Positions 24,778-33,086 of a stretch of DNA of 64,000 bases are shown piece by piece. The number at the start of each line of letters is the position of its first letter. Positions within the stretch are counted from its first letter, which is position 1. A program made the translations under genes and the position numbers. This DNA comes from QWOP01 sp003669605 (GTDB lineage Bacteria; Planctomycetota; Planctomycetia; Pirellulales; UBA1268), in NCBI GenBank assembly GCA_947481985.1, contig CANKIK010000003.1, positions 35,874 through 99,873 of the forward strand, written 5' to 3'. The notes beneath the pieces are model-generated. The model saw only the letters and a list, made by a program, of their open reading frames with translations. It had not been told where the DNA came from and made no database searches.

Positions 24778-25836
24778 CTACCGCGGCTGGCTCGAGAGTT
24801 GCCCAAGCGCCTCGATGACGCGGGCCCGCGCCGCGGCATCTTTGAGGACAAGATAGCGGTGCTTGCCGGCCGGATCGGGGGTGAACGTCGTCGCCCCCTT
24901 CTCCGTCACCGTCACCTTCCCCGGCGGCGAGCGATCGAAATAGCCCCGGCTGGCCAGGACGCCATCGAGGACGCTCGTCAGATCCCAGCTTGGCCGGTCT
25001 TGCGGCGGCGGCGAGAGGATCTTGTACGACTCCGCCACCGGATGATGGGGGACGTCGCGGAAATCCTCAAGGATGCTCTGGCTGGGGTACGGCAGCGCGA
25101 TGCCAATCTCAAAGCCGCTCCAGATCATCTCCGTCGGCCACGCCTCGGCGAGCTTCGCCGCGGCAGCCCGATCCTTGACGACGTTGTATTCCTCGTACGC
25201 AGCATTCCCGTCGATCGGCTGGAAGGCGCCGGCCATGAGTTCCAAGAACTTCACCTTCTTGGCGACAAGCGCCCGGCCATCGAGCGGGCTCTCAGAGTCG
25301 GCGGGGCTGTCGAGGAGGCGGGCGAGGTTTGTGGAAAAGCCCACTTGGACCACGACCACCGTGCCATCCTCGGCTGCAGCGAGTGTTTTCCGGAGCACCG
25401 TGACGGCCTCAGGAGCATCTTTTCCGTCGAGGATGTCGTGTGGATAGCGGAAGGGGGCACCGGCATCCCCTTTCTCCGCAGCGAGTTTGAGGTAGACGCT
25501 CTGCTCGTTGACACCGCCGGGGCGGACGACGCCGACGGGGATGTCGGGGCGGCCGTAGAACGTGTCGATCGCATCCACGAGGGGGGCCGCCAACGGATGG
25601 TTGGCGGTCACAGTCACCGCGAGCAAGCGGCACTGCCCACGCGTCTGGAGGGCATGGAGCATGGCCAGCGCCGCGACGTCATCGCAGTCGCCGCAGATGT
25701 CGGTGTCGAAGATCACCGGCACCGGGGCCGCGGTCCGGGCCTCTCCTGAGGCCACAAGGGGGGTAAACGCCAGGACGGCCACGAGCGCCATCGCCACCAA
25801 ACACTGCCCGCCGCGCAGCACTCTGCTGACCACCAT
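24778..25836 (-). CDS. Secreted inosine-uridine nucleoside hydrolase family protein
   Basis: Hydrolyses the N-glycosidic bond of nucleosides or related ribosides. 352 residues starting MVVSRVLRGGQCLVAM with a signal peptide (cleavage near VASGEA). The calcium-binding signature D-x-D-x-x-x-D-D is intact in VPVIFDTDICGDCDDVAAL, and VVVQVGFSTNLARLL plus WPTEMIWSGFEIGIAL match later active-site regions. I chose ATG 25836 because GGGGAGG is seven bases upstream and the signal peptide starts there; the open frame continues to 25962 without meaning. It lies downstream of nadA on the same strand (83-base gap). An extracytoplasmic nucleoside-scavenging role is likely; the substrate is unknown. Confidence 0.9.
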   Translation of the reverse strand: MVVSRVLRGGQCLVAMALVAVLAFTPLVASGEARTAAPVPVIFDTDICGDCDDVAALAMLHALQTRGQCRLLAVTVTANHPLAAPLVDAIDTFYGRPDIPVGVVRPGGVNEQSVYLKLAAEKGDAGAPFRYPHDILDGKDAPEAVTVLRKTLAAAEDGTVVVVQVGFSTNLARLLDSPADSESPLDGRALVAKKVKFLELMAGAFQPIDGNAAYEEYNVVKDRAAAAKLAEAWPTEMIWSGFEIGIALPYPSQSILEDFRDVPHHPVAESYKILSPPPQDRPSWDLTSVLDGVLASRGYFDRSPPGKVTVTEKGATTFTPDPAGKHRYLVLKDAAARARVIEALGQLSSQPR

Positions 25837-25919
25837 CTGACAACCTCCCCTGAAAGAATTCTTACCATTCCCCCGACGCGCCCCCAAGGGCCGATCGCTT
25901 GCTCGTGCCCGACAACGGA

Positions 25920-27062
25920 TCAGGCGACGGCGAGCATCCGTTCCAGCGCCAGCACGGCCCACTTCGCCGTCTCGTCGTCGACGCGGATCACATTCACGGT
26001 ATCTCCCGCCTCGAGGTGCTCAAGGCACCAGCACAGATGCGCTAGATCGATGCGATACATCGTGGCACACATGCAGACAACCGGCGACAGGAAGCGGATT
26101 TCCTGATCGGGATGACTCGTCTCCAGCCGCTTGACCAGATGCAATTCGGTGCCGATCGCCCACTTCGTCCCGGGCGCTGCCTGCTCCACCTGACGGAGGA
26201 TGTAACTCGTCGAGCCGACGAGGTCGGCCTTGTCGACGACCTCCATCGAGCACTCCGGATGAACAAGCACCTTCACGCCGGGAATATTCTGCCGCACCGC
26301 ATCGACATGCTCGGGGCGGAACATGGCATGGACGCTGCAATGCCCCTGCCAGAGGATCACCCGGCTGGCCTGGAGCCGCTCGGCGGCATTCCCACCGAGC
26401 TGCGGATCGTGCGGATTCCAGACGCACATCTGGTCGAGTCCGATCCCCATCGTCCGCGCGGTGTTGCGGCCGAGGTGCTGGTCGGGGAAGAAGAGCACCC
26501 GGCGGCCACGGGCGAAGGCCCAGTCGAGGACAGCGCGGGCGTTGCTCGAGGTGCAGACGATGCCGCCGTGGCGACCACAAAATGCCTTCAGGCTCGCTGC
26601 GGAGTTGATGTAGGTGACGGGGGTGAGATCGGCGGTATCGATCACGGTGCCCAGGTCGGCCCACGCATCCTCCACTTGATGAATGGCCGCCATGTCGGCC
26701 ATCGAACAGCCGGCGGCTAGGTCGGGAAGGATCACCGTCACCCGCTTGCCACCGCGCCCCGCCACCTGGTCGGGACGGTTCGCAAGGATGTCGGCCGTCT
26801 CGGCCATGAAGTGGACGCCGCAAAAGGCAATCGCCTCGCAGTCATCACGCTCGGCGGCGGAGCGGGAGAGCTGGTAGCTGTCACCCTGGAAGTCGGCGTG
26901 GGCAATGACGCCGTCCTGCTGGTAGTGGTGGCCGAGGATCACAAGACGCCGGCCCATCCGCTGCCGTACTCCCTCGATCCTGGCGGCGAGGTCGGCGTCG
27001 GACAAGGAGCGGTAATCGGCCAGGGGGCCGGGCAAGGCTGGGGGTGCAAGATGGCTGTTCAT
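25920..27062 (-). CDS. nadA: Quinolinate synthase NadA
   Basis: Condenses iminoaspartate with dihydroxyacetone phosphate to quinolinate in NAD synthesis, using a 4Fe-4S cluster. 380 residues, normal for the longer NadA type. Visible: LVILGHHYQQDGVIAHADFQGDSYQLSR, cluster cysteine in AIAFCGVHFMAETADIL, CTSSNARAVLDWAF, LFFPDQHLGRNTA, second cysteine in GHCSVH, HPECSMEV, and the third in VVCMCATMYRID. All three expected cysteine regions are present. nadB and nadC are not in the window. It diverges from the Lys-rich protein gene. Confidence 0.97.
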   Translation of the reverse strand: MNSHLAPPALPGPLADYRSLSDADLAARIEGVRQRMGRRLVILGHHYQQDGVIAHADFQGDSYQLSRSAAERDDCEAIAFCGVHFMAETADILANRPDQVAGRGGKRVTVILPDLAAGCSMADMAAIHQVEDAWADLGTVIDTADLTPVTYINSAASLKAFCGRHGGIVCTSSNARAVLDWAFARGRRVLFFPDQHLGRNTARTMGIGLDQMCVWNPHDPQLGGNAAERLQASRVILWQGHCSVHAMFRPEHVDAVRQNIPGVKVLVHPECSMEVVDKADLVGSTSYILRQVEQAAPGTKWAIGTELHLVKRLETSHPDQEIRFLSPVVCMCATMYRIDLAHLCWCLEHLEAGDTVNVIRVDDETAKWAVLALERMLAVA

Positions 27063-27098
27063 ACCCGCGATTATACGTCTGGGGTGCGAGATTTGCCG

Positions 27099-27111
27099 CG
27101 ACCGCTATACT
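27099..27111 (+). promoter_or_regulatory. Promoter -10 region of the Lys-rich protein gene
   Basis: CGACCGCTATACT, with TATACT as -10. The same 13 bases occur immediately before pyrE (47835-47847). No good -35 is seen at 17 bases, so it may be an extended -10 type. Transcription would start near 27118, leaving a ~64-base leader. Confidence 0.5.
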
Positions 27112-27181
27112 TTCTACCCCGGTCGCCAAAGACGGCTTTGGCGCAAACGGCCCTGATTCAAACGGAAGGATGGCTCGATCC

Positions 27182-27523
27182 ATGGCTCGGAAAGTAGTCA
27201 ATCGCAAGGAACTTCGGGCGCAGAACGACGCGGCGGAGGCCCGCGGCAAGACGGCTGCCGTCAAGAAGGAGAAGCCGGTCAAGGAGAAGAAGGAGAAGCC
27301 GGTCAAGGAGAAGAAGGTCGCCGCCAAGAAGACCGTCCGCAAGAAGGTCGCCAAGGAATCGCGGATGAAGGCCTATTGGGGCGTCTTTAACCAGTCGATG
27401 AAGCGGCTGGTGATGTTCGAATATGCCGACAAGAAGGCTGCCGAGAAGAAGGCCTCCGAACTGACCGCCTCCTCGCGGGCAACCCACTTCATCCAGTTGG
27501 TGAAAGAAGCGATCGCCGAGTAA
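27182..27523 (+). CDS. Conserved Lys-rich basic protein
   Basis: 113 residues in two parts. Residues 1-60 are extremely Lys/Ala/Val-rich with a tandem KKEKPVKEK element, histone-H1-like. Residues ~62-113 (RMKAYWGVFNQSMKRLVMFEYADKKAAEKKASELTASSRATHFIQLVKEAI) form a compact conserved-looking domain. I chose ATG 27182 (MARKVVNRKEL) because GGAAGG (27164-27169) is too close to the other ATG at 27170. It may bind nucleic acid through the basic tail; the function of the C-terminal domain is unknown. A clear TATACT promoter element lies upstream. Confidence 0.78.
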   Translation: MARKVVNRKELRAQNDAAEARGKTAAVKKEKPVKEKKEKPVKEKKVAAKKTVRKKVAKESRMKAYWGVFNQSMKRLVMFEYADKKAAEKKASELTASSRATHFIQLVKEAIAE

Positions 27524-27535
27524 CCGGAGCGCCCG

Positions 27536-28603
27536 ATGCCTCCGACGGAGACCAGATCGATGAGCGGCTCCGGGTTCAAAACAGGCATCGCTGCCCCCCG
27601 TGATGCCGGGGGCCCGCGCCCCGGCCCACGGTGGATGCTGCCGCGCGTCTGCTGGCTGCTGGTCTTTGCCTGCGCAGTGCCGTTTTGCGGCGTTGGTTGC
27701 GCCGGTTGCTCATCAAAACCGGCGGCCAAGCAGCGGAGCAAGTCGGCTGCGGCCCGCCTGCGGCCCGAGACCGGCTTGGCAGAGCTCGCCGCTGCTCCCG
27801 GCTCCGGTGACGCATCAATGGCCGACGAACAGGCCCCCGCATCGACCGGCGAGACGTCGGCCGTGTCTGCAGGCGATGGCCTGCCAGAGGGAAAGGAGCC
27901 CCTCTCCGCCCCGGATCCCGCTGCGAATCCCGCTCCGACTGCGTCCACCGACAGCGCTCCTCCCCCCACCTCGCTGTCAGATCTTGCCGCGGGGGGAGGG
28001 AGCAGAGGGGCCAAGCGGCCGAGTTCGCCGCTGGTCGATTCCGACACGGCCCTTGTCCTTGACGGTGGTCGCATCGAGGTCTGCTCACCCACCGGTTGGA
28101 CGCGTTCCCCACGCTCGGCAAACCACCTCGTCCGCTACCAACCCGGTCCGCGGAAAACCTATCCATCCATCGTGGTCACCGCCGAACCGGCTCCGGTGGG
28201 GCTCGAAAACGTCGGCGTCAAGGAGCAGGCGGGCTTGGTGGCGGCCCTGGCAGCCAAGCTTGCCGAAACATTCCCGGCTGATGGCACCGTCAAACTGATC
28301 AAGAAGCCTGTCGCCGCCACCTTTGGGGACCACGCCGGCGTTGCCTGGGCGATGCCCGGCACGGCGCAGGTCGGAGGACTCTCCGAGCCGATCGAGCGCT
28401 TTGCCTATGGAATCGTCCTCGGGGGGAGGCTCTACACGGTCGAAGCCCGGGCTCCGAAGGGAAAGGTGGACGACGACGCCAAAGCTGCCGCAAAGGCCGT
28501 GACAGCGACGCTCTTCCGCCCGGCAGAAGCCCCCGTCAGCCAGCCTGAGGCAGCAGCAGCGCCACCGGAGGCCGAGCCGGCGCCGGCGGAACCTGCCAAT
28601 TGA
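27536..28603 (+). CDS. Hypothetical exported protein, possible lipoprotein
   Basis: 355 residues. A hydrophobic segment at ~33-50 (MLPRVCWLLVFACAVPFCGVGC) followed by CAGCSS could be a lipobox, so membrane attachment outside the cytoplasm is likely. A long Ala/Pro/Ser-rich linker (to ~165) leads to a ~150-residue domain (LVLDGGRIEVCSPTGWTRSPRSANHLVRYQPG ... FAYGIVLGGRLYTVEARAPKG). Its strand pattern and phrasing recall PsbP-like or stress-type beta domains, but I do not recognise it. It ends in another Ala/Pro/Glu tail. It starts 12 bases after the Lys-rich gene. Confidence 0.75.
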   Translation: MPPTETRSMSGSGFKTGIAAPRDAGGPRPGPRWMLPRVCWLLVFACAVPFCGVGCAGCSSKPAAKQRSKSAAARLRPETGLAELAAAPGSGDASMADEQAPASTGETSAVSAGDGLPEGKEPLSAPDPAANPAPTASTDSAPPPTSLSDLAAGGGSRGAKRPSSPLVDSDTALVLDGGRIEVCSPTGWTRSPRSANHLVRYQPGPRKTYPSIVVTAEPAPVGLENVGVKEQAGLVAALAAKLAETFPADGTVKLIKKPVAATFGDHAGVAWAMPGTAQVGGLSEPIERFAYGIVLGGRLYTVEARAPKGKVDDDAKAAAKAVTATLFRPAEAPVSQPEAAAAPPEAEPAPAEPAN

Positions 28604-28673
28604 GGCTCTGGCCACCCGGTCGGCCAGTTGGAGCGGCACATGCATCACTTTGAGATCGGGCTTGGCCGGCCGC

Positions 28674-29504
28674 TCACACGTAGGGGCTCTTCCAATCGCC
28701 CCACGCGGCCAGATACCGGGTCAAGCCCGCAGACGACGCCGCCTTGTTCTCGATCCACTCCCGCGCCGCTTCGATGAGGGCGTGTTCGTCTTCGAGTTCG
28801 AGTTCGCCCGCCGCGACGCGTGAGCGGAGAAAAATGAAATAGGTGTCGAGGACGTCGCCGCGGCAGTAGTCGTGGATCTCGGCCGCTTTCCCCGCGTCCC
28901 ACAGGTCTTGCACCATGTGGCCGGCGACGTCGAGTTTGCCCGGTTTGCCGATCAGGTTTGCCGCCAGCGAGAGCCCACCATGGAAGCGGCTCGCACCGTT
29001 GTTGGTGAGCCATTCGTGGAGGTCGAAGTGGCCGGCAGTGTTGTAGCGGTTGCGGGGCTGGTCGAAACTCCGCTTCTCTTCGGCATACCATTCAGGGATC
29101 GAGAGGCCATAGCGGAAGGCACACAACTCCAGCAGCGGCAGATCGAAGCCGCGGCCGTTGAAGGTCACCAGCGCCGGCCGGCCATACTTCCGCCAGCCAT
29201 CCCAGAAGAGGCGGACAATCTCGTGCGGCCGCGACTGCGCCTCGTCGAGGGCCACCAGATCGATGAGCCGGTAATCGGCCGCCACTCTCGCAATCACGAG
29301 CGATACCGGCAGTTGGAAGGTGTAGGGGATGAAATCCTTCCCGCTCTCTGCCATCAACTCCGCCCGCCAACGGGCAATCGCCGCGGCCGGCTCAGGTTTG
29401 TCCTCCGGGTAGCGGAGCCGCGAGACGAGGGCTCCATCGGCGACACTTTCGATGTCGAACACGAAGTAGGCCGTGTCTCGTTTGACCGGTGGGGCTGATG
29501 GCAT
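28674..29504 (-). CDS. Predicted 3'-5' exonuclease, PolB-like (DEDDy)
   Basis: 276 residues of the RNase H-like DNA polymerase B exonuclease family (PF10108-like). Exo I is AYFVFDIESVADG (Asp and Glu), Exo II is ALVTFNGRGFDLPLLEL, and Exo III is IHDYCRGDVLDTYFIFLRSR (Tyr and Asp), so all four acidic metal ligands are present. No polymerase domain is attached. I chose ATG 29504 (MPSAPPVKRDTAYF) because the family begins there; the same frame continues upstream into the antisense of the next gene. Likely a stand-alone DNA or RNA repair nuclease. Confidence 0.9.
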   Translation of the reverse strand: MPSAPPVKRDTAYFVFDIESVADGALVSRLRYPEDKPEPAAAIARWRAELMAESGKDFIPYTFQLPVSLVIARVAADYRLIDLVALDEAQSRPHEIVRLFWDGWRKYGRPALVTFNGRGFDLPLLELCAFRYGLSIPEWYAEEKRSFDQPRNRYNTAGHFDLHEWLTNNGASRFHGGLSLAANLIGKPGKLDVAGHMVQDLWDAGKAAEIHDYCRGDVLDTYFIFLRSRVAAGELELEDEHALIEAAREWIENKAASSAGLTRYLAAWGDWKSPYV

Positions 29505-29572
29505 TCTTGATTCCTCCCGCAGATCGCTGGCCGGTGTCGTACACCCCGCTCGCCGGTAGCAGACGGCAGTGG

Positions 29573-30769
29573 CTACCGTCTGGCCAGCGGATGGAGCAGG
29601 GGCAGCCAGGCGCCGTTGGCCCGGCTTGAAGCCACCGACTGCTCGATGAAATACATCCCCTCCACACCGTCGTGGATGTTGGGGTAAATCGTGTTGGTGC
29701 GCTCGAAGGGCTTGCCGGAGGCCGCCAGTTCCATCGCGTCGTAGGCCGCGCGGTAGACGTTGGCAAAGGCCTCGAAAAAGCCCTCCGGATGGCCCGACGG
29801 CAACCGGCAGGCGGCCTTCGCCTGGTCGGTGGCATAAGGGGCGTTGGGATCGCGGGTGTAGGTCTGATGCGGATGGCCGTTGCGGCGCACGAAGAGCTGG
29901 TTGGGGTTTTCCTGGTGCCATTCGAGGCTCGCCAGCGTGCCATCGATCTCGATCCGGACATCGTTCTCGCGGCCATGGCTGATCTGCGAGGCGGTGACGG
30001 TGCCGAGGGCTCCGCCGGCATAGCGGATGACGGCGTGCCCGTAGTCGTCGAGGGGACGAGGCGGCTCGAAGACTTTCAGATGGCAACTGATCGATTCGGG
30101 GAGGAGTCCGGTCATGTAACGGCCGAGGTTGTAGGCGTGGGTGCCGATGTCGCCGAAGCAGCCAGCAGCACCGCTCTTGGTCGGATCGGTCCGCCAAGCG
30201 GCCTGCTTCTGCCCCTCGCTCTCGAGCCGACTCCGCAGCCAACCCTGGATGTAGGTGGCGCGGATCGCCTGGATGTCGCCGAGTTCACCGGAGAGGATCA
30301 TCTGCCGGGCCTGACGCACCAGCGGATACCCGGTGTAGTTGTGGGTCACGGCGAAGACCACGCTCGAGCCCTTGACGAGGGCGGCGAGTTCCTCCGCCTC
30401 GGCGACGTTGAGCGTCATCGGTTTGTCGCAGATGACATGGAAGCCAGCCTCAACCGCCGCCCGTGCCACCGGAAAGTGCATGTGGTTGGGGGTGGCGATG
30501 GAGACAAAATCGATCCGCTGATCGGCAGGCAGGCCCCGCTCCTTGTCGAACATCTCCTGGTAAGAACCGTAAGCGCGGGAGGGCTCGATGTCGTAGTCGG
30601 CGGCGCTGGCCTTGGCGCGGGCCGGATCGCTCGACAGGGCGCCTGCCACAAGCGCGGCCCGGTTGTCGAGGACAGCGGCGGTCACGTGGACCCGGCCGAT
30701 AAACGAGCCCTGCCCACCTCCGACGATCGCCATCCGCAGTTTTCTGCCCAAATTCCCGTTGGTCGCCAT
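29573..30769 (-). CDS. Gfo/Idh/MocA family oxidoreductase
   Basis: A 398-residue NAD(P)-dependent sugar or inositol dehydrogenase-like enzyme. The Rossmann motif MAIVGGGQGSFIGRVHV begins at residue 13; the EKP-type motif appears as ICDKPMTLNVAEAEEL, and the active-site His/Asp region as SGAAGCFGDIGTHAYNLGRYMTG. The C-terminal beta-sheet domain is complete. I start at ATG 30769 (MATNGNLGRKLRM), 12 residues before the Rossmann strand. The substrate is unknown; the family is greatly expanded in planctomycetes. No signal peptide, so cytoplasmic. Confidence 0.93.
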   Translation of the reverse strand: MATNGNLGRKLRMAIVGGGQGSFIGRVHVTAAVLDNRAALVAGALSSDPARAKASAADYDIEPSRAYGSYQEMFDKERGLPADQRIDFVSIATPNHMHFPVARAAVEAGFHVICDKPMTLNVAEAEELAALVKGSSVVFAVTHNYTGYPLVRQARQMILSGELGDIQAIRATYIQGWLRSRLESEGQKQAAWRTDPTKSGAAGCFGDIGTHAYNLGRYMTGLLPESISCHLKVFEPPRPLDDYGHAVIRYAGGALGTVTASQISHGRENDVRIEIDGTLASLEWHQENPNQLFVRRNGHPHQTYTRDPNAPYATDQAKAACRLPSGHPEGFFEAFANVYRAAYDAMELAASGKPFERTNTIYPNIHDGVEGMYFIEQSVASSRANGAWLPLLHPLARR

Positions 30770-31011
30770 TGTCCTGATGTCTCCCGTAAATCCACTAGCC
30801 CCGGGGATCCCTCCCGGCCACGACCGAGAGTGCACAACGGATGGCCCCACGCTCTGCCGGGCACCCGGCAAAGCGTCGTGGGCAGAATCTAACACAGATG
30901 ACGGACGGCCTGCAGGGGGCGTCTGGTTGCCCCGAGGCCTGCCGACACCCTACGATTACCCCCATCGAGAGTGGCATTCCCGCCGCCATCGCCTGCCGCA
31001 AGAGGAACAGC

Positions 31012-31953
31012 ATGTCGTTCGCCGACCGACGGTACTCCCGCCACGACGGCCGGTCCTCTTCCGGCGGCTGGGACGCGGGCGAATGGACGGCCGTGGTGAC
31101 CATCGTCCTCCTCAACGTCGGCGTGTGGGTCGCCAATCTGGTCGTGGCCACGCAAATGGATCTGCCCCCCAATGCCGGACCGGTGCTCCGACTGCTCACG
31201 CTTCATGGCGACCTGCCGCGGCACCTGCTCAATGCCTGGGAATTGGTGACATACGGTTTTGCCCATGACGGAGCGAGCCTCTGGCACCTCGGCCTCAACA
31301 TGCTGACGCTGTGGTTTCTTGGGCCGGTGGTGGAGGATCAACTGGGGAAGTGGGAATTCCTCCGCTTCTGGGTGGCTGCGATCATCGTGGCAGGTGTGGC
31401 CTGGGTAGCCAGCGTCCAACTCGGCCAGCCGGAGTGGGCCAGCCGCGCCGGACTGGTCGGCGCCAGCGGAGCGGTGATGGCGATGCTGGCAGTGTTTGTG
31501 TGGAACAACCCGCGGCAGGAATTATTGCTCTGGGGATTGCTGCCCGTTCCAGCCTGGGCGCTGGGACTCCTCTACTTCTTCTCCGATGTCAACGGCGCCT
31601 ACCACGGCAGCGACAACGTGGCCCATGTCGCCCACATCGGAGGAGCCCTGTTCGGGGCGGCGTATGCGTGGCGGGGCTGGAACATCGGCGAGTGTCTCGA
31701 GGCCCCGGGCCTGTTCCTCAAGTCGCGGAGAAAATTCAACATCGTCCGCCCCGACGGCCCAGTCAGAAGCCGTTCCTCTGGGAAGACCAGCCGCTTGGAG
31801 ATCGACGCCGATCCACATAACGACGCGGCGCTGCAGGAAGCGGTCGATCGCATCCTGGAGAAGATCAGTCGATCTGGCGAGTCGGCGTTGACACCTGAGG
31901 AACGGGACACGCTCACCCGCGCCAGCCGCCGGCTCAAGGAACGGTTGCGGTGA
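31012..31953 (+). CDS. Rhomboid family intramembrane serine protease
   Basis: 313 residues with about six membrane helices. The catalytic pair is present: Ser152 in LVGASGAVMAML (GxSG) and His208 in HVAHIGGALFGAAY. The oxyanion/architecture motif GFAHDGASLWHLGLNMLTLWFLG lies in helix 2. A cytoplasmic C-terminal extension ends in a helical segment (LQEAVDRILEKISRSGESALTPEERDTLTRASRRLKERL) that recurs in many bacterial rhomboids. ATG 31012 has AGAGGA seven bases upstream; the frame extends further upstream but has no support. Substrate unknown. Followed after 19 bases by the TPR gene. Confidence 0.94.
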   Translation: MSFADRRYSRHDGRSSSGGWDAGEWTAVVTIVLLNVGVWVANLVVATQMDLPPNAGPVLRLLTLHGDLPRHLLNAWELVTYGFAHDGASLWHLGLNMLTLWFLGPVVEDQLGKWEFLRFWVAAIIVAGVAWVASVQLGQPEWASRAGLVGASGAVMAMLAVFVWNNPRQELLLWGLLPVPAWALGLLYFFSDVNGAYHGSDNVAHVAHIGGALFGAAYAWRGWNIGECLEAPGLFLKSRRKFNIVRPDGPVRSRSSGKTSRLEIDADPHNDAALQEAVDRILEKISRSGESALTPEERDTLTRASRRLKERLR

Positions 31954-31972
31954 CCGCAACCGGCGTGCAGGC

Positions 31973-33085
31973 ATGCCCCCCACGTCACGGCAGAACTCCT
32001 CATCCGCCACGCGCCGTCAGACGACGCTCTCTCGGGGAGTACAGCGCTTCACCGTCGGCCGGGGAGCAGGCCTGTTGATAGTTGCCGCCGCACTCCTGCT
32101 GACGACGGCGCTTGCCCTCTCGACTCGGTCCGGTTCGTCCCCTGCCAGGCCCACGGGGCGAGTTGCGGTTCCTCCGCCAGACACACTCCCGCCACCGCTC
32201 CCGACTGCCGCTGCAGCCGTGCCCGAGACGTTTCCAGGACTCCAGGCAGAAGGACTGGCACTTGGGCAGCGGCTTGTCTCCCGGTACCGCGATCTGCCCC
32301 AGGCGATCTCCATCCTGGCCACTGCGTACGCGGAGTCTGGCGACCTGACCAACGCCCAGGGGGTGTGGCGCGAGCATCTGGCCCGTCATCCCGACACCGC
32401 GGAAGGCTGGTACCGGCTGGGGCTGTATGCGGTGAAGGAGGGGCGTGACGCGGAAGCGGCCGAAGCGCTTTTCCGGGCCTCTGCCCTCGACCCCAATCTG
32501 CCAGACATCCAGGGGCATCTGGGGCGCTGTCTGCTCAAACTTGACCGTGTCGAGGACGCAGTGCGGGTGCTCGCGCCGGTAGTGGGGGCCGACCGGGGCG
32601 GAGCCATCCGGCTCTTCCATCTCGGCCACGCCTTTCTCCGGCAAGGCCGCGACAGCGATGCCCGCGAAGCGTTTCGGGGGGCTGTGGAATTGGCCCCCTC
32701 CTATACCGGTGCCCATTACGGCCTGGCCACCGCCTGCGGCCGCCTCCACCTCGACGGCGAGGCCGCGGAGCATCGCGACGAATTCCGCCGGCTCAAGAGC
32801 CACGATGCCGAGGTGGCGGCGGCCAACCTGACCCGCGACGAGACGCTCCGGATGCGGCAGCTTCTCGCCGCTTGGTACGCAAGCGCCGGTCGGATCGCGG
32901 TCCTCTCAGGCGACGAGCGCGACGCGGAGGCGCTGTGGCTGCGCGGTAGCGCCATTGCCCCCGGTCAGGCCGACATCCGCCGGCTGCTGAGAGAGCTCTT
33001 CCTGCGACAAAGGCGCCACACCGAAGCCCAACGGCTGGCCACCGAGACGCCCCCCGCAGCCGACACCGACGAAGGCTCCCGCTGA
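31973..33085 (+). CDS. Membrane-anchored TPR protein
   Basis: 370 residues with one N-terminal membrane segment (~33-50, LLIVAAALLLTTALAL), a Pro-rich linker and about six tetratricopeptide units from ~90 to the end (e.g. AISILATAYAESGDLTNAQGVWREHLARHPDTAEGWYRLGLYAVKEGRDAEAAEALFRASALDPN). TPRs bind proteins; the partner is probably the CRTAC1-type protein encoded one base after its stop. Such TPR plus ASPIC/UnbV pairs are recurrent in planctomycetes; their function is not known. N-terminus plausible from ATG 31973. Confidence 0.86.
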   Translation: MPPTSRQNSSSATRRQTTLSRGVQRFTVGRGAGLLIVAAALLLTTALALSTRSGSSPARPTGRVAVPPPDTLPPPLPTAAAAVPETFPGLQAEGLALGQRLVSRYRDLPQAISILATAYAESGDLTNAQGVWREHLARHPDTAEGWYRLGLYAVKEGRDAEAAEALFRASALDPNLPDIQGHLGRCLLKLDRVEDAVRVLAPVVGADRGGAIRLFHLGHAFLRQGRDSDAREAFRGAVELAPSYTGAHYGLATACGRLHLDGEAAEHRDEFRRLKSHDAEVAAANLTRDETLRMRQLLAAWYASAGRIAVLSGDERDAEALWLRGSAIAPGQADIRRLLRELFLRQRRHTEAQRLATETPPAADTDEGSR

Positions 33086-33086
33086 C

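Noticed and set aside
27300..27350. Possible simple-repeat artefact in the AAG-rich stretch
   Set aside because: The codons encode a Lys-rich tail that continues in frame into a conserved-looking domain, so it is coding sequence.
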